From: CAVVJA01 sp963809815
GTDB taxonomy: Bacteria; Actinomycetota; Actinomycetes; Mycobacteriales; Jatrophihabitantaceae
DNA length: 64,000 nucleotides
Direction: 5' to 3'
Assembly (NCBI GenBank): GCA_963809815.1
Contig: CAWELM010000017.1
Coordinates: forward strand, 496,001-560,000
Shown one piece after another: positions 63,249-64,000 of this stretch. The position numbers and the translations under genes were made by a program. Under the pieces are notes generated by a model. The model worked only from the letters and a program-made list of their open reading frames with translations. It made no database searches and was not told where the DNA came from. Positions within the stretch are counted from its first letter, which is position 1; each line of letters opens with the position of its first letter.

Positions 63249-64000
63249 GTGGGCCGGGCGAACGTTTACCTTCCGGATGAGCTGGAACGCAGGGTGAAGG
63301 CCGCTGCCATTCCGATCTCCGAGGTGTGCCAGCGGGCCCTGCTCGCGGCGGTGGAAGAGGCCGAGAACCGGGGCCGCCGTTTCAGCGAGGCGACCCGCAC
63401 GCAGCTGCTACTGGGTCGGGAGGCGGCCGAATCGTGGGTCGCGTCCGCGTCGCCGGAGCAGCTGTTCGCGCTGGTGCGCAACCCGCACCTCGAGCAGATC
63501 CCGGCCGAGGCGCTCCCCGATGATCTGTACTCGCTGACCGGCGAGCAGAGCCTGGCCTGGGAGGCTGGTTTCAGCGCCGCGGCCCGCGCGGCCGCCGCGG
63601 CGGCCGCCTCGGCGGTGTCGGCCGATCGTGGCGTCGGCCCGCCCGCGCAGGACGCGGACCTGGGTGGAGCTGAAGCCGACCCGACCAGTCAGGAGCGGCC
63701 GGCCGACGAGGACGCCCAACCCGAACCCGAGCCGGGGCTCGGCGATGACGCTGGGTGTCGGATCGGCTCGACCGTCGACGGCGCGGCGGTGTCCTTCGAC
63801 CCGCATGCCGCGGTGCGGTCGGGGAAGAGCCCGCTGTTCGCGATCTTGGGCCAGGGTGATCTGCGCGCTCGGTTGACGTTGAGCGTGGCGCAAGACGCCG
63901 CGTCGCGGGGCGCCGCGGTGGTGCTCCTCGACGTGTCCGGTCAGCTGTGCACGCGGGCCCGCGGTCTGGGCAAGAACGTACGCGTTGTCCGGCCGCAGAT
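63249..64000 (+). CDS. Ribbon-helix-helix protein with downstream ATPase-like region (runs off right end)
   Basis: Open from GTG 63249 (GGAGG five bases upstream) to the window edge, 250 codons. Residues about 1-42 (ANVYLPDELERRVKAAAIPI, SEVCQRALLAAVEEAE) are a ribbon-helix-helix/CopG-type DNA-binding domain. An Ala-rich helical stretch and a long acidic Pro/Glu-rich linker follow (about 95-165). The visible end has VRSGKSPLFAILGQGD and GAAVVLLDVSGQL, recalling a nucleotide-binding fold but without a standard Walker A. The function is unknown until the rest is seen. Confidence 0.7.
   Translation, partial: MGRANVYLPDELERRVKAAAIPISEVCQRALLAAVEEAENRGRRFSEATRTQLLLGREAAESWVASASPEQLFALVRNPHLEQIPAEALPDDLYSLTGEQSLAWEAGFSAAARAAAAAAASAVSADRGVGPPAQDADLGGAEADPTSQERPADEDAQPEPEPGLGDDAGCRIGSTVDGAAVSFDPHAAVRSGKSPLFAILGQGDLRARLTLSVAQDAASRGAAVVLLDVSGQLCTRARGLGKNVRVVRPQ

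Overview
The window comes from a high-GC actinobacterium. Support for this: strong G/C preference at third codon positions, many GTG and a few TTG starts, a furA-katG pair, a DasR-type GlcNAc regulon, an SCO6745-type protein, and several F420-type (luciferase-like and deazaflavin-dependent) oxidoreductases. The order is uncertain (Frankiales/Jatrophihabitans-like or Mycobacteriales-like is a guess). No rRNA, tRNA, CRISPR array, insertion sequence or prophage was seen.

Layout. (1) 1-5.5 kb: a partial membrane sensor, a 1428-residue kinase / double pseudo-cyclase / NB-ARC / TPR protein, and an FHA-HTH protein. (2) 5.7-7.9 kb: an SPFH membrane protein overlapping a ribbon-helix-helix protein, with a 14-bp-arm perfect inverted repeat in front, then a glycolipid-binding-like protein and a HIT hydrolase that has no canonical start codon. 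(3) 8-15.6 kb: catabolic genes, namely aldehyde dehydrogenase, a flavin reductase fused to a GntR/FCD regulator, a CoA-transferase remnant, DinB-like, zinc alcohol dehydrogenase, SCO6745-like and a monooxygenase, followed by two adjacent genes that each carry a one-base frameshift. (4) 15.7-18.9 kb: furA-katG with a terminator and a Cys-rich small protein. (5) 19-22.6 kb: two SDRs, an enoyl-CoA hydratase and a tandem SnoaL protein. (6) 22.6-28.4 kb: a secreted trypsin-like protease downstream of a complete polyamine-type ABC importer. (7) 28.6-37.8 kb: MaoC, SnoaL, poly-gamma-glutamate hydrolase-like, F420 oxidoreductases, glycosyltransferase, methyltransferase and a large nitrilase-like protein. 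(8) 38-48.8 kb: LuxR-type STAND regulator, amino acid permease with Lrp, FMN reductase with TetR, a VapBC-like pair, and an ABC-2 exporter with a two-component system.

(9) 48.8-61.4 kb is the most coherent block: an amino-sugar scavenging regulon. A secreted GH20 hexosaminidase releases GlcNAc. A DasABC-type importer without its own ATPase takes sugars up. A ROK kinase, NagA and a SIS-type deaminase feed GlcNAc to glycolysis, and MurQ handles MurNAc-6-P. A second SIS protein plus a PfkB kinase hint at a GalNAc/tagatose-6-P branch. DasR-like operators lie at the divergent promoter, in front of the hexosaminidase (three sites, two of them inside a 19-nt direct repeat) and in front of dasR.

(10) 61.5-64 kb: a one-pass membrane protein, a methyltransferase, and the start of a gene with an N-terminal ribbon-helix-helix, controlled by a perfect palindrome and running off the right end.
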